Assembly: GCF_008831285.2 (NCBI RefSeq)
Contig: NC_045138.2
Coordinates: forward strand, 11,606,571 to 11,670,570
Origin: Nymphaea colorata
Taxonomy: Eukaryota > Streptophyta > Magnoliopsida > Nymphaeales > Nymphaeaceae
Reading direction: 5' to 3'
Length of the DNA stretch: 64,000 bases
Each line of letters opens with the position of its first letter. Within the stretch, counting starts at the first letter, position 1. Under the pieces are notes generated by a model. The model was given only the letters and a program-made list of their open reading frames with translations. It was not told where the DNA came from and ran no database searches. Below, in pieces: positions 11,111 through 22,637 of this stretch. Made by a program: the position numbers and the translations under genes.

Positions 11111-13141
11111 TTAATCACTCTCGCTCCCTGCGACATCATCTTCGTCGTCGTCCTCCTCCGACGAAGTGTCATACATCTCAAAATCCGGATCTTTAAACAC
11201 CGTCTTCACCAGGCAGCGCTCCTCCAAGTCACCCTTCATTTCCACGTTCCAGCAGCCGCGGATGTCAAGGTAAAGCAGCGCGGCGCAGCCCAGGAGAATG
11301 GCGTCCAGCCCCGCGTCGCCGAACCGGCCATAGCCCATCTCGAGATGCTTCAGCTGTCGCATGGTGGACGCCACGGCGAGGGCTTCGCGGTCGTCCGGCC
11401 GGTCCGGACCCGGAAAAGGCGGCATGTGCCGCTTGAAATAGAGAAGCGACTTACAGTGCCGGCCGATCGCCTCGATGCCCGAAGGTCCGACGTTGATGCA
11501 GTAGCTTATGTCCAGCACCGTGAGCTTGGAAAACCTGTCAGCGAACTTGACGACGACCGCATTTCTCACCGCGCTCAGGGGCAACCGCAGGGTCTGCAGA
11601 CACGGGGAGCTGCATAGCATGTCGACCATCCACTCCAGTGAACCAGCACAAGAACAACTATGACTACTTGAAAATGCTAGAGCGCTCATTAAAGAACTTT
11701 GAAGATCTTCACTAAATGGTTGGGAATCATCAGTATATACAGTATATAAAATAAGCAGATTATTGATTCGCCGCTGCCCAAGAAGGATCGACCTCTATTT
11801 TCTATACAAAAGAACATATCCGTTCCAGTACATTTCTCATAAAAATAATGAAATGAAAGAAACGAAGAGATGAGGACCTGCCTGTTTATTACATGAAAAA
11901 TGAACTAATTGGTACCCGAATAAACTCTATTTTGCCGAGGGAAACAAGTCTTCCTGAGCAAGCAAAAGCTTCCATGGTATATCAAAATTAGTAAAAAAGT
12001 ATGCGGACATTTCGAAAAGCAACTAAAATTTGGGTAAGCTAAAGACAGGAATGCCCATAAAGCATTCATCAAACTCATTCCGGCGGCAAATAAGGCAGCA
12101 AACAGTAAAAGAAGCCAGTAAGAAAATAGAAAACTCTACACGTTGCCGAGTGCTAAAGGAAGGGTAATTTAATTGGTATCAGAAAAGCTGCTCTCAGACG
12201 AGGAAAATTAGGTAGGGCGTAGGGCGGTTGAAGAATTCTATTACCAAAATATCCAATGGCTATGGAGGTTTCAAGTTTCAATAAACAAGCGACCTTCCTC
12301 CCCAAGCTGGTTATCTGTTCTGGCCCTGCCCTCATCGTCATCGTCGAGAAACTGCCTCTTCGAATTGAAGTTTTCAACGTGGTGTGCATATACAAGCAAG
12401 GAAGCTGATATCTGAGGCGTGAGACAGCTCTCCTAGAAGTTCACAACGAGGAAGGGAAAGTTTCACTCAGTGTGTGAAACAGAGAAACTCACGCTGGTAG
12501 ACGTTTCTTGAGTATGAAGCAAAAAGCAAAAGGCCTCCTAAACTCCCTATATAAATGAAGGCCAAACTTTTTAGTGACTACAAAATGAACCACACTTAAT
12601 AGTCAGGCGCAAGAAATAAATCCACAGAAGCATAGCCATTATTACTAAACGCACAGACCAAAGCCTCCAATAAAAGTATCCAGACAACCGGGATGACCAC
12701 AGAGGGTCTTTCTACGAACACCAGAAGAAGAAGAAAAAACTACCACTACAAAACTAACAAGAGAAAAGAAAGTGAAAGCGAAGGTAGGCAGTACCGCGAG
12801 GCGATGGAGGCGAAAGTGTAGTCGCTGTCGACGCGGTAGGCGGAGAGCTTGCGGACGCTACCGGCGGACCTGGCGACGAGCTTGTTGAGGAGATTGGTTA
12901 TCTGGCAGGGGTCGTTGACGCGGCGGCACCACTCCTCCACGTCGATCTCCGCCCAGCAGTGAGGCCCCATAATCACCTCGCGCCATGACCTGCACACGCA
13001 AGGAACCACTCCTGCCATCTCCTTCAGCGGCAGCCTGACGAAAACCAGCGCCAGCACCTCCGGACTCATGCTCTCCCATCCGAACCCCGCCCCTTCTCCT
13101 TCTCCTCCTCCGCCCACCTTCCGCTCCCTCACCTCCGCCAT
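11111..13141 (-). CDS. FBW2-like F-box/LRR protein (two exons)
   Basis: Exon 1 is 13141-12795 and exon 2 is 11657-11111, separated by a 1137-bp intron with GT at 12794/12793 and AG at 11659/11658. The joined frame is 298 codons including the stop, with no interruptions. Residues about 20-55 form an F-box ('MSPEVLALVFVRLPLKEMAG', 'VPCVCRSWREV', 'GPHCWAEIDVEEW'), which docks on SKP1 in an SCF E3 ubiquitin ligase. Leucine-rich segments follow ('LQTLRLPLSAVRNAVVVKFA', 'LTVLDISYCINVGPSGIEAI', 'LKHLEMGYGRFGDAGLDAIL', 'LYLDIRGCWNVEMKG'). The layout matches plant FBW2, with an acidic tail (SSEEDDDEDDVAGSESD) in place of the usual longer C-terminus. The start is the ATG at 13141, in a GA-repeat context. 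A small exon within the intron cannot be excluded, but the frames join directly. Target unknown; FBW2 in Arabidopsis is linked to ARGONAUTE1 turnover. Confidence 0.82.
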
Positions 13142-13880
13142 GACCGCGCTCTCTCTCTCTCTCTCTCCGCGGAAGGGGTGGTGAACTTCCTAACTTGCAC
13201 TGAGGAAGAAGAGCACGCGACTGCGCTCCTTCGCGTGAGGGGACGGTTGAGATGGTGACACGTTCCAAGGCACGCTTTTACTAAAATGGTGGACGTGCCC
13301 GCTCTCTCTCTAGAAGAAGAGGATCAGCCAGTCATCATTTCGTACGGTGGATGATGGAGGCCGGTGTGGGAGCGACTCATTGGCAGCTGGCGGAAGCCCT
13401 CACAGGTCGAGGCCACGGTGGACAGTGGGCCCCACATTTAGGCGGAGAACGACTTTCCCACCCCAACTATTTTTGGACACCTGTTTCATTTCTAGTTCTT
13501 TCCATGCTTTAGTTTTGGGACAAGCAGTTGGTTTTTTGGGTGGGCGGAAAGTGTGTTTCATCCAAGAGAATCGAATTTCTTACACTTTACATGTATGGTG
13601 TTTTGCTGTAAAATTCTATCTTTGAAGGTTTAAGTAACTAGCTCGGTTTATAATTCATCGGTTTGTTTTTAAAATCCGGCATTGTATTTAATATGCATGT
13701 TGTATTAATTTCAGTAATTTTCCGCCATATCTTCTCCACATCCTAGTGTGAGTTATAAGATCAGCATTATATAGTTTTCGGTGTAATGATTTCTAGTTTC
13801 TTCCTTGAAGAAAGTTGTGCATCCAGAAATTTCTATTTAAAGGGAACTGTCACATAAATTTTAAAATTTAAGGAGAGAAC
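13142..13880 (-). promoter_or_regulatory. Upstream region of the F-box gene
   Basis: A (CT)n tract at about 13147-13168 reads as GAGAGA on the gene strand immediately before the ATG, a common plant 5'UTR feature. No convincing TATA box is visible. The rest to 13880 is non-coding. The plus ORF at 13347-13625 has no recognisable domain. Confidence 0.4.
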
Positions 13881-14225
13881 CACACGAGCCAAACAGAGCT
13901 TGAGCTCAAGCTCAAGTCAAGCTCGATAAAATAAGTTTGAGCTCTACAAAACAATGTCAAGCTCAAACTCGACTCATTTAACTCGTTTATGTTAAAACAT
14001 TTCTTGTTTCTTTTAATTCGTTGAACTCGTTAACTCAATTAGTTGCTACCCCTTAACTATTTTCTAATTATAATTCAACATTTACATGTAGTTGTGACAA
14101 GCCGAGTCAAATTCTTACAACTCAACCTCAACTCATTTAATGTTTCTAGCATACATTTGAACACGAGCTCGACTCGTTTAGACGAGTGAGTTCTAGTCGA
14201 GCTCAACTGGCTTGACTTGTTGTAC
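13880..14225. repeat. AGCTC-rich dispersed repeat, copy 1
   Basis: Dense alternation of GAGCTC, AAGCTC, GACTCG and ACTCGTTTA words (for example GAGCTTGAGCTCAAGCTC). Similar blocks occur at 16776-17075 and 37546-37930. No ORF; probably a non-autonomous transposon family. Confidence 0.6.
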
Positions 14226-16775
14226 AACACTACTTATATGTAAAAAATAAAAATAAAAAATAAATAAAGTTTTTATATGTAAATAAAGCAAATACTATGA
14301 GCTGGTGCGAGCAATTGCCATTGAAAACCACAAACGTTCCTCCTCCATTGCCTAGAAGCGTTGATGATCTTTCTTTGATTGCAGCCAGCCTTATTGCTCA
14401 TCTTTTCCAGCCAATTTTACCCATTTTTTGATCAGGTTAATGAAGAATATTCATAGTTTCAGTCAATAGGTCGTGTACGAATTCATTATTTTGGTTTTCC
14501 TTAGTTTATTTCATAGGTAATATGCATTACATTAGTTCAAATTCATCTTGCCTATGAGTCATTTTTATAATTTTGGTATAGCTGGTCTTTAGTGAGTACT
14601 TATTGGAAATCTGCTTCCGAGTGAGGCTTACTTCAACTGGGTTAGGATGGCAATTAGGAGAGTAGTTAAGAAAATTATAAAGTCAGTGGGGGCTCATGTG
14701 TCTTTTCAATGTGTTTCTAAAAATGTGAAGAAAGAAAAGCTACGGAGGGGAGTGTGCTATTGCATGCTTTCCTTCTTGAACACTTCTTTCCAAAATCATT
14801 TGGGGCAAGTTTCTTATTTTAATCGTCACTCTTTTACATCTTAGAAAAATACATAAATTTGAATTCAATTTTTTTTTGTTTTGTTTTTTTGTTATTGGAA
14901 AAGAGGCTAGCCCAAAGCAAGCTTTTCTTGGGCCCCACCATTCCAAGGTGGTGCCTTTTGGTTTACCTAGTTAGGGGCTTTAAGTTTATTTCATAATTTA
15001 GTTAGGTTAATGTTTCTTATTGCTTGATATTTCATGCACTAGTGTGCTTCTTGCTTGTTTATTTTGTTTAGATTTATTAGTAAAACAGTTTCACGCACAA
15101 GTTAGAGTGTGTGATACTGCTGAATGATTGCTTGAACATATATATCCAAGTTCTTTATATTTGTCCTTTAACATAGTTAATTTTTCTACTACACTTATAT
15201 TTGTATAAATTAAACTTTTTGTTGGTATAATAGGGTTTGAACGAAACCCTTGTTTCCCTAATTTCAAATGTCATTTCATGTGCAGTTTTTGGGCTTTTTA
15301 ACTCTTTTTCTACACGTGTTGTCTGTTGATGGACCAATATTTAGCAAATCTGGAGTTAATTTGTTTGGCCGAGTAAGTGAATTCCCGTAACCTATTTTTC
15401 CATATTTCTGGTTTCAGAACCGATTCGGAGAGAAATTTTGTCAAAATGTTTATATGTTGGAGTTGTGGAAACGATTTTCCAATTTTATGAATGGGATCGG
15501 TTTCTTTGATATCTTAGCTTTAAAAGGGGCACTGTGTTTTACATTTGGAGTCCATTTGCCACCTGGAATTCCTAAGCTTTAGAAACTTGTCCAATGCGGA
15601 GATACATGGGAGAATTTTAATTGAAAGACTTAAAATCACAATGTGGTAACTCAAAAGTTTACTCGGGGTGCCTCCATTCGTCCAAAAAAACGTAGCTCCG
15701 CTATTGGTCAAATGCATGTTTTGTAAGGGTATTTATGTCTTTTTAACATAGTTAATTTCCTTTTTCTATTATAATCTGCATGTTAGGTAATTCTATTGCA
15801 TTTTCAAGTTGGTTAGAATCAGGTTGGTTTCATTCATTGCATATCTTAAGAGCGCTTTTGTTGTTTTTGGTGCTTTGAGTTAGAATCGGCATGGATCTTT
15901 ATACATATCCAAATCTAAATCAGATTAGATGTCATTTTTAAAATCTGAATCTAATCTAATTTCTTAATTAGATATTAATTTTTTTTTCATATCATTTTTT
16001 GAACGGTTCAATCAAATAACTAATTCAAATCAGATATATTGACATCTCTAGTTTCATAATTGAGTCGCTCAATTTTAAAAGTATTTGGTTGAAAGCTTTT
16101 TAAAAAAATTATAAGGGGTCGGCCATGCAGCCTAATGGCCGGTGGCTAGTATTGTGACTAGTTTCCTTCTATTTCAATCTGATTAGCAGCTAAAAGCCAA
16201 AACAAAAACATGAACCACATGATTAACCTCTGCTTTACCTGCTGACTATAAACACAACAAGTTTTCTAGTATTTTCCTTAATTTTAATCATTTCCCCTCA
16301 TTTTAAGCCAGTTTTCGTTTATTATCTGGTTATTTTCCAATTGTTTTCCAACTGCTTTCCAAGAACACATTTCCAACAATTTTTCAGACATTTGCTGATC
16401 ATTTTCTAAGCATTTTCCAAACATTTTGCCATAGTGCATGGTCAGATCAAATTAATGCACTCATGTGCCGTTCTTTTAGAAGTTATGTGTACTTTACCTA
16501 CGTCTTGATAACTGAAGTGTCGGTATTTTCTATTTGCTCACAAACGAAGGCCCCCACAAGGCCCTAATAAGCAAGCACTAACTCCACTAGTGGCAAACTT
16601 CACACACTGTCCAAGTCATGCCAAGGAAACATATACAGATAAAACATATCAACAATTGAGTTTGACAAATTCTTTTATCACCAAAAGCCAGATAGTTCAC
16701 CCATTGGTGAAATAAATGTTTTTTTGACTTCTTTTCAGGTGAGCAAGCGAGACCCACCACCCTGGAGGTAGAACT
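14226..16775. other. AT-rich intergenic DNA, no gene recognised
   Basis: Short ORFs only (for example 14647-14844 plus, 15520-15717 minus), none with a known motif. A run of TTTTCCAA-like words lies at 16310-16430. Confidence 0.5.
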
Positions 16776-17075
16776 GTTCAACCGGTGGAGCTAACTCGAG
16801 CTCAACAACCTAAACGAGTCAAGCTAGAGTTAAGTGGGCTCGACTCGGTTAAACTTGGTTAAGCTCGAGAAAGAAAATATATAAAATAAGTCTCATAAAA
16901 TTAGCAAAAAAATAGATTGCTCAAAATGGAAATGCAACTGATGCTTCTTCCTTTTTAAAAAGTATATTTTTTTTAATGAAATGTTTGGTTCTCGAGTTTC
17001 TTTTAAGACACTTGAGCCGAGTTCGAGCTGACTCAACTCAACTTGAACTGGCTCATGAATAGCCCTACCCTACCC
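16776..17075. repeat. AGCTC-rich dispersed repeat, copy 2
   Basis: Begins near GTTCAACCGGTGGAGCTAAC and includes CTCGAGCTCAAC, GGGCTCGACTCGG and GAGCCGAGTTCGAGCTGACT. An internal AT-rich segment separates the two AGCTC-rich arms, as in copies 1 and 3. Confidence 0.55.
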
Positions 17076-18474
17076 AACCCTGGTTTTATCTCCCTATGAT
17101 GCAAGATCTACTTTTAATGTCTTGGAGTGCTGCTTCTATTGTGCTTCAACTTACTTATTAGTTTTCTTTTTTTACCAAGAGTAGAGAAACCGTGCTCTCA
17201 ATATTGTGATGGGAAACAATCCTTCAAGGACAACGAGAGAAGGAAAATGATGGCAAACAATCACCTCAGTTCCTTCAAGAACAATGAGAGAAGGAAAATA
17301 AAGGTGTCCCCAATGACTACGTCTCCCAACTAGGAGAAATGGAAGTTTTGGCTCTTAGTGGGATTTGATGTTTCTCATGTTAATAACTTTGTTCATTGCA
17401 TGGCCCGAAGTAAATATCTTTTAACATGCTCCCTCAAGTTGTGCATGGTGGCCAGTATAAACAAGATTCTTAGTCAAAACATTATATTCAGAGTCCAGTT
17501 TCAATCTTTTTGGACTTTAGAAGATAAATTGGTTCTTATCCAATCAAGGTCCACAAGCCATCCGTAATTTTGGATCCAGATTATGTATCCAATTCACTTC
17601 CTATAAACAATCCAAGATCTCAAATCACATTCAAACTTGTATTACAAGAAGAGAGAGAGAGAGAGAGAGAGAGAGATTACAGTAAGAGAGCAGCACGCCG
17701 TTGAAGAACGATGTTCCCTAGCGCAGGGGCAGGACGCTAACAGAGATGCCCTTTATGGCAACCGCCATAGCTGCTTCAAGATGTCAATGGCGAGAGTAGG
17801 CCATTGAAGTGGTGGAAGCTTCCACGGAAATTCATAAGCTTCAAGAAGGAAAACCCTTGTTTCTGGCGAGGAGCATCGACAGGGAAGAAGGGGAAAGCAT
17901 CTCCAGGGCTTCATCTATGCCCAATACTCATTTGTGCTCTTTCTCTCATAGTCTTCAGTTTCATTCTATGCAGACCCTCAACCACGTAAGTTCTGCTCCT
18001 CCTCCTCCTCCTCCTTCTCTCAAGGTCCAACGTTCATGTATATCAACATTTTCAGCAGGCAACGCTAGGCCAAGCAGGCAAAAAAGGGGTTTCTCATCCT
18101 CTCCGATCTGATATTATGCAAATGTTGTTTGAGCATTGTTTTGATTATATGAAGACTCGTCAAGCTAACTTCTTCCCAGACTCCAGCGACCACTAGTTTC
18201 GAGCATGTCCATGTCATATTTCTGCTAATGTTCTCTATTTCATTTTGATTCTTTTGTTCTCCGTTTCGTTTTTTCAATAATTGAATATTTTTGCCCACCT
18301 TTAGCTCTTAATTTTAGACTCTAATTAAGTACTTGACAATACTTATTCATATACAATTAGGGACAAAAATGTGGTCTTCTTATTATTTGTATTGGCAAAT
18401 TGAAAATCAATCCTTGCCCAATTGCAGTAGACAAATCCTTCCTTGAAATGTTCGTTATTATCAATCTAACTGAA
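17076..18474. other. Intergenic DNA, no gene recognised
   Basis: Holds a diverged repeat of an ACAACGAGAGAAGGAAAAT unit (about 17215-17300), a (GA)n tract at 17650-17675 and CTCCTC runs near 18000. The ORFs at 17804-18111 have no known domain. Confidence 0.5.
17650..17675. repeat. (GA)n microsatellite
   Basis: About 13 AG/GA units. Confidence 0.9.
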
Positions 18475-18700
18475 CGCTCTGTTTGGTAGAAGGGAAAGGG
18501 AGGGAAAGGGAGGGAGGGAAAGGAAAGGAAAGGAAAGGAAAGGGAAGAGGAAGGGAAGGAAAAGGAATGGAAAGAGTTCATTAAAAAGCTTATTTGGATA
18601 GAAAGGAAAGGAAAGGAAAGGAAAGACTTAAAATCATGTTTGTTTGGACTACATAAAGGAAAGGAAATGATAGAATTTATAATACTTTACGATAATACCC
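18475..18700 (+). repeat. Harbinger left terminal inverted repeat
   Basis: Starts CGCTCTGTTTGGTAGAAGGG, runs through (GGGA/GGAAA)n purine tracts and ends at GATAATACCC (18691-18700). It pairs with 22638-22833 in inverted orientation with many small indels. Confidence 0.7.
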
Positions 18701-18889
18701 CTATCAGTTAAAATATTTAAAAGAATAATAGGTTTCAAAAAAGACACGATAATGCCCATCTCACCTTGCTCGTGTGTTTTCCAATGAAGGGCTGCAACTT
18801 ATGCAATGCGTCTCTCTCTCGCAATGGGTCTCTCTCTCTTTCTCTCTCTAAATGTACGTAATTGTTGGTCACATGATATTTTCACAATG

Positions 18890-18960
18890 TTACATGTTAG
18901 CCTTTAAATATCACATTTTAAATAAATTAATTTCATGACAGACCTATTACGTTTTGATTT
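18890..18960 (+). repeat. 71-bp direct repeat within Harbinger, copy 1
   Basis: Shares TTACATGTTAGCCTTTAAAT and ATTAATTTCATGACAGA with 20845-20915, offset 1955 bp. The pair brackets the transposase and Myb ORFs. Confidence 0.85.
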
Positions 18961-19156
18961 TCTAACATATATTTTATATACTACACATGTTTTGCGCTTG
19001 AGATCTATTCAAAATTCAGAGATGCAGGTGTAAGAAAAATATTACAATTTTTCCTCACGGGACTTGAAAATAGAAGAGTGGTGCCACATTTTCATACCAG
19101 TCATAAAAAACTTACATAAAAAATGACATAGCAAAATAAAAAATAACATTCATGTC

Positions 19157-19948
19157 TTACATAATTCCAGCAATGCTAAGCATCCTAAGTAGAACATTCT
19201 TTCGCTTAGACACTGGACAATCAAAAAATGTTTCCATCCTATCTTTATCACTAGTAAGATAAATATATGCATCAGTATGTAACTCTGCTTCAAGACCAAT
19301 ATCTTCAAATGCTGGAAATATGTCTTTTTTAGAATATTTACATTCCTGTCTCGACTCTGGTATGACAATGCTTTTTTCAATTGCATTAGCAACTTTATCA
19401 AATGCTTCTTTCATTATTTCAATTTCTTTTAAATCATCTTCATTTGCACTTCTTCTCCTTTTACGCTTCGACAATGAACCTGGGGGGGGCTCCACTTGGA
19501 CTTCACAGTCGTCTCCTAGGTTGATAAATGGTTCTAATACTGCTTCATTTTGAGAAACCATTTCATCAATAAGCTGGATTGTGTTGCCAGTACCCTCACA
19601 TGCTAAAGTCATTCGGTTGCGCCTCTCTTTCGCTGTCATCGATCCTTCCCCTGTTGCTCTATCATTACCAAATAAATTTACCAGCTTATCATAGTTCGGA
19701 ACAGGTGCCGTCATCCACTTTTTTGCCATTGGATTTGCCTACAAAAAACAAAAATATATATATAACAACGTCAAAAGAAGCTCATGCTTAACATAAAAAG
19801 TAAATTATTAAAAACTAATATTAAATTACCAAAAAGAAAATTAGGTACCTCTATTAGTGGCTTCCATACTTCAGGTTCGGCCGTCCACATATTTGTCCTT
19901 GAATCAATGCTAAATCCACTCAAACCACTTTTAAAGATATCATAACAA
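19157..19948 (-). pseudogene. Harbinger Myb/SANT-like DNA-binding protein, N-terminus missing
   Basis: Two exons: 19948-19849 and 19738-19157, with donor GAG/GTACC and acceptor TTTTTTGTAG, joining in frame as ...PEVWKPLIE-ANPMAKKWM. The first exon retains 'SGFSIDSRTNMWTAEPEVW', the C-terminal half of the Myb/SANT-like domain found in the accessory ORF of plant PIF/Harbinger elements and in L10-interacting Myb-like proteins. Exon 2 has 'PNYDKLVNLFGNDRATGE', basic KRKRRR residues and a long C-terminal region ending LSIAGIM then stop, with no frameshift over 194 codons. This partner normally binds transposon ends and brings transposase into the nucleus. The N-terminal half of the domain is gone: the frame runs directly into broken transposase sequence at 19949, so no start codon of its own is evident. 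Confidence 0.75.
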
Positions 19949-20589
19949 CTACTGATATTTTGGTGCATCCTCTGAAGATACTTTAACACGAACGTGTGTT
20001 CCATCAATTGCACCAACACAATTCTGGAATACAATTCAGTGTTAATGCAATATTGACATATTATAAAACATAAAAACTAAATTAATTGATTTATTACCTG
20101 AAAGTATAGATAAAATCTATTATTGTATAAGATTTCATCTGGCAGAGTTGATCCATCAGATTGTTGAATGAATTTGTCTTCTAATAAAATAATTGAACTC
20201 AGTACTTTGTGAAAATATCGAGAAATTGTCTCTGTTGAACGATAGAACCAAAACTGAACCCCGCGTTGTTTATATGTGTGCGACAACATCATGAGAAAGA
20301 TAGAAACTTGCTCTTCTACTTTACAATGTCTTGTGCTACGTAGTCCACCATGTTGTCGAAGAATATCACATAACTCTTTGAAAGCTGATGTTCCCATGCG
20401 TGTTATGTTGCGGCATTGTATATCATCATCTAATTTATATATAATTTGATCTCTGATTTTTTGTCTTTCTCCATAAGATAGTCCAATTGATCGATGCATA
20501 AGTTGTCGTCGACGTTGTCTACGACGTATTAAATAATAAAAACTATAACAAAAAAATAAAACGACTTGTTTCCATTGGTGTCGTCTCAT
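19949..20589 (-). pseudogene. Harbinger DDE transposase, N-terminal half only
   Basis: Exon 1 (20589-20098) starts MRRHQWKQVVLFFCY and carries 'NITRMGTSAFKELCDILRQ', 'GLRSTRHCKVEEQVSIFLMM' and 'STETISRYFHKVL', typical of HARBI1-like plant transposases. A donor (CAG/GTAATA) and an acceptor (TATTCCAG) bound a 74-bp intron. Exon 2 from 20023 reads NCVGAIDGTHVRVKVSSEDA, containing the first catalytic aspartate (GAIDGTH), then meets TAG after APKYQ. The second Asp, the Glu and the rest of the domain are absent, and the sequence passes straight into the Myb/SANT gene. It cannot encode an active transposase. Confidence 0.82.
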
Positions 20590-20695
20590 GTCTTCTAATA
20601 TGCGACAAGCTGCAAAGCCAAAGACAACTTTTTTATGAAGATGATGATCATATGTGACAAGCTAAATATACAACTAGCGACATCAACAATCATGC

Positions 20696-20780
20696 TTCAA
20701 ACTGATCATGGACGAAGCTCGTGCAGTTGTTTTGGCTGGTGGAACACTTCAGCTCAAGAGGAGATGAAGGAGCGGCTCAG
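20696..20780 (+). pseudogene. Fragment of a DDX11/CHL1-type DNA helicase gene inside the Harbinger element
   Basis: The plus strand reads FKLIMDEARAVVLAGGTLQ, which matches the '(E)ARAVVLAGGTLQP' motif in the C-terminal helicase part of plant DDX11/CHL1 Fe-S helicases. After a one-base frame change it continues QEEMKERLR, matching the following 'EETRERL' stretch. The similarity stops at CAG/GTTTGT, which looks like the original exon-intron border. Only about 28 residues, so a non-functional captured exon; the identification is by motif recall. Confidence 0.55.
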
Positions 20781-20844
20781 GTTTGTATGGAAGTTAGCTG
20801 AAATTGACTTGTTTGTCTTTCTGGAAGCAGGTAATAACAAAATA

Positions 20845-20915
20845 TTACATGTTAGCCTTTAAATATCAGATTTTAAATAAATTAATTTCATGACAGAACT
20901 ATTTTGCTTTGGTTT
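20845..20915 (+). repeat. 71-bp direct repeat within Harbinger, copy 2
   Basis: Same block as 18890-18960 with a handful of substitutions (for example CACATTTT to CAGATTTT, GACCTATT to GAACTATT). Confidence 0.85.
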
Positions 20916-22182
20916 CCATTTCCCGTTAATACAGCAAAATTTTCCTCAATGTTCACATTTTAATCTTTCTGCCCTAATCTACACGTTGTTTGGTTCCTAA
21001 CCATTAAGGATGTTTCTGTCTCTAGGATCATATAACCCCATATTGAGGTCCGAGGTCCTTAAAACCCCATATTGAGGTCCGAGGAAAAGGAGGACAAGAT
21101 CTCAAATCCTCACTCAGATCTGATTCAAGTTGAGGATTTGAGATTATTAGACAAAAAAAAAAATGCCGCTTAAATATAATGCCGACCTCATCCCAAATCA
21201 GCCAGATTTGATAAAAGTACAGAGCCCCCCATTGTCAATGGGATCTGAATTTCAAATCAATTTTATAATTGAATTTTAATATAAATCCAATATCTGGTTG
21301 GGATTCTATTCAAGCCATTTACCTATACAATTCTACATATAATTCGAACATGAGCATAAACTTGAAATCCAGTTACATGTAATCCTATTAAGTCAAGTTT
21401 GCCAAAGCTAACCTCAGTCCAAATCCTAGAATTCGTTCGCATCTTTAACTTCAGTTGATGACCAACTATTTTTTTTTTTAAAAAAAAGACACCTTATGTT
21501 ATGTGCCTGTATGTGTGAACATATAAAGGTTTGTACATGCGATTCAGTAGACGGTTCATCTTTCTTGTCAATGTAACCACATAAACGTGACGTACAAACA
21601 TTGTTTTGATCTTTTGAAACCAGTCGTTCATCAAAGAACGCTTCCTTGATGAACAAAAATCCATTGCTAAAACCTGAAAATGCCCAATTTTGTAGGATAA
21701 ATGATGGCATATTTATTTTAAGTTTCTCAATCATGTCGATCTACAATTATTTATAGCGCAAATGGAAGCACATACATGCATACTAAGAAAGCATACTTTA
21801 GGTTTACCTCATTTAAACCGTGTTTGACAACTAATGATCTAAATAAGTGAATTCGTTGTGACATGATTTTGCAGATGTAACAAGAGATTCGGACTAGCTA
21901 GAATATACGATTTAGAAAACTAAGAATTTCAAGTGAAACTTAAGAACCCACCACGGCTGAGGTCTCACTTTGTTATTTCGCACTGCCAAAGATCTGATCA
22001 AATATCAAAACATGTGATATTACATCTATTATTTTCAAAAACTGAGCGATTCCATAAAATTCAAGCCAACCCCTAATGAAAATCTTGAACGTGATACTAA
22101 GCGCAACCACCAAGTCACCTCTTAAGAAGCAATATTGACATATGAACGCATTATAAGTGGTGCAACTTTCTAAATAAAGTAT

Positions 22183-22333
22183 GTACTTATATCAAATGCA
22201 GCAAGGCACTAACGAGAGGTTTGATAGAAACGCATGCATTGCCAAGGAACAGATTCCTCTACGGAACCGCGCAGACTGTGCGGGAAAATATTGAATCCTG
22301 CGTACTTATATCAAATGCAGCAAGGCACTAACG
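22183..22333. repeat. Perfect 32-bp direct repeat pair
   Basis: The word starting GTACTTATATCAAATGCAGC and ending CACTAACG occurs at 22183-22214 and 22302-22333 (119-bp spacing), inside the Harbinger element. Confidence 0.9.
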
Positions 22334-22510
22334 TTTTAGATGAAAAAAGAACAGACGTTGTTTCAGACGGCAGCTGAAAACAGAAAAAAGCAAACAAAAA
22401 GAAGAAGATGAAACGGAAGAAGAAGAAGATGAAACGGAAGCAGAACAAGAGAGAGAAAGATGCAGCGAGAGATGAAGAAAAACAAACTCACCTTCCTTGC
22501 AGCCGAGGCC

Positions 22511-22543
22511 TTCTTCTTCTTCTTCTTCTTCTTCTTCTTCTTC
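22511..22543. repeat. (TTC)n microsatellite
   Basis: About 11 TTC units. Just upstream, a GATGAAACGGAAGAAGAAGA unit is repeated at about 22405-22440. The ORFs through this tract (poly-K or poly-F) are artefacts of it. Confidence 0.9.
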
Positions 22544-22637
22544 CCTTTGCTCTTTTGCTCTTCCGCCCTGTTCGTTGCTTGCCTCTTTCTGTTTCTTCTC
22601 AACGGTTTTGAGGGAGGGAAAGGGTGTTTCTTCCTCA

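Noticed and set aside
11345-11617. Plus-strand ORF inside the F-box region
   Set aside because: It is the antisense shadow of exon 2 of the F-box gene and has no domain of its own.
12858-13268. Minus ORF of 136 codons overlapping F-box exon 1
   Set aside because: Different frame from the F-box, low complexity (RERERERG, RRRRRR), produced by the GA-repeat leader.
17358-17567. CTCCCTCAAGTTGTGCATGG stretch resembling a Copia polypurine tract/LTR junction
   Set aside because: The orientation and neighbouring sequence show no RNase H, PBS or paired LTR; similarity too short.
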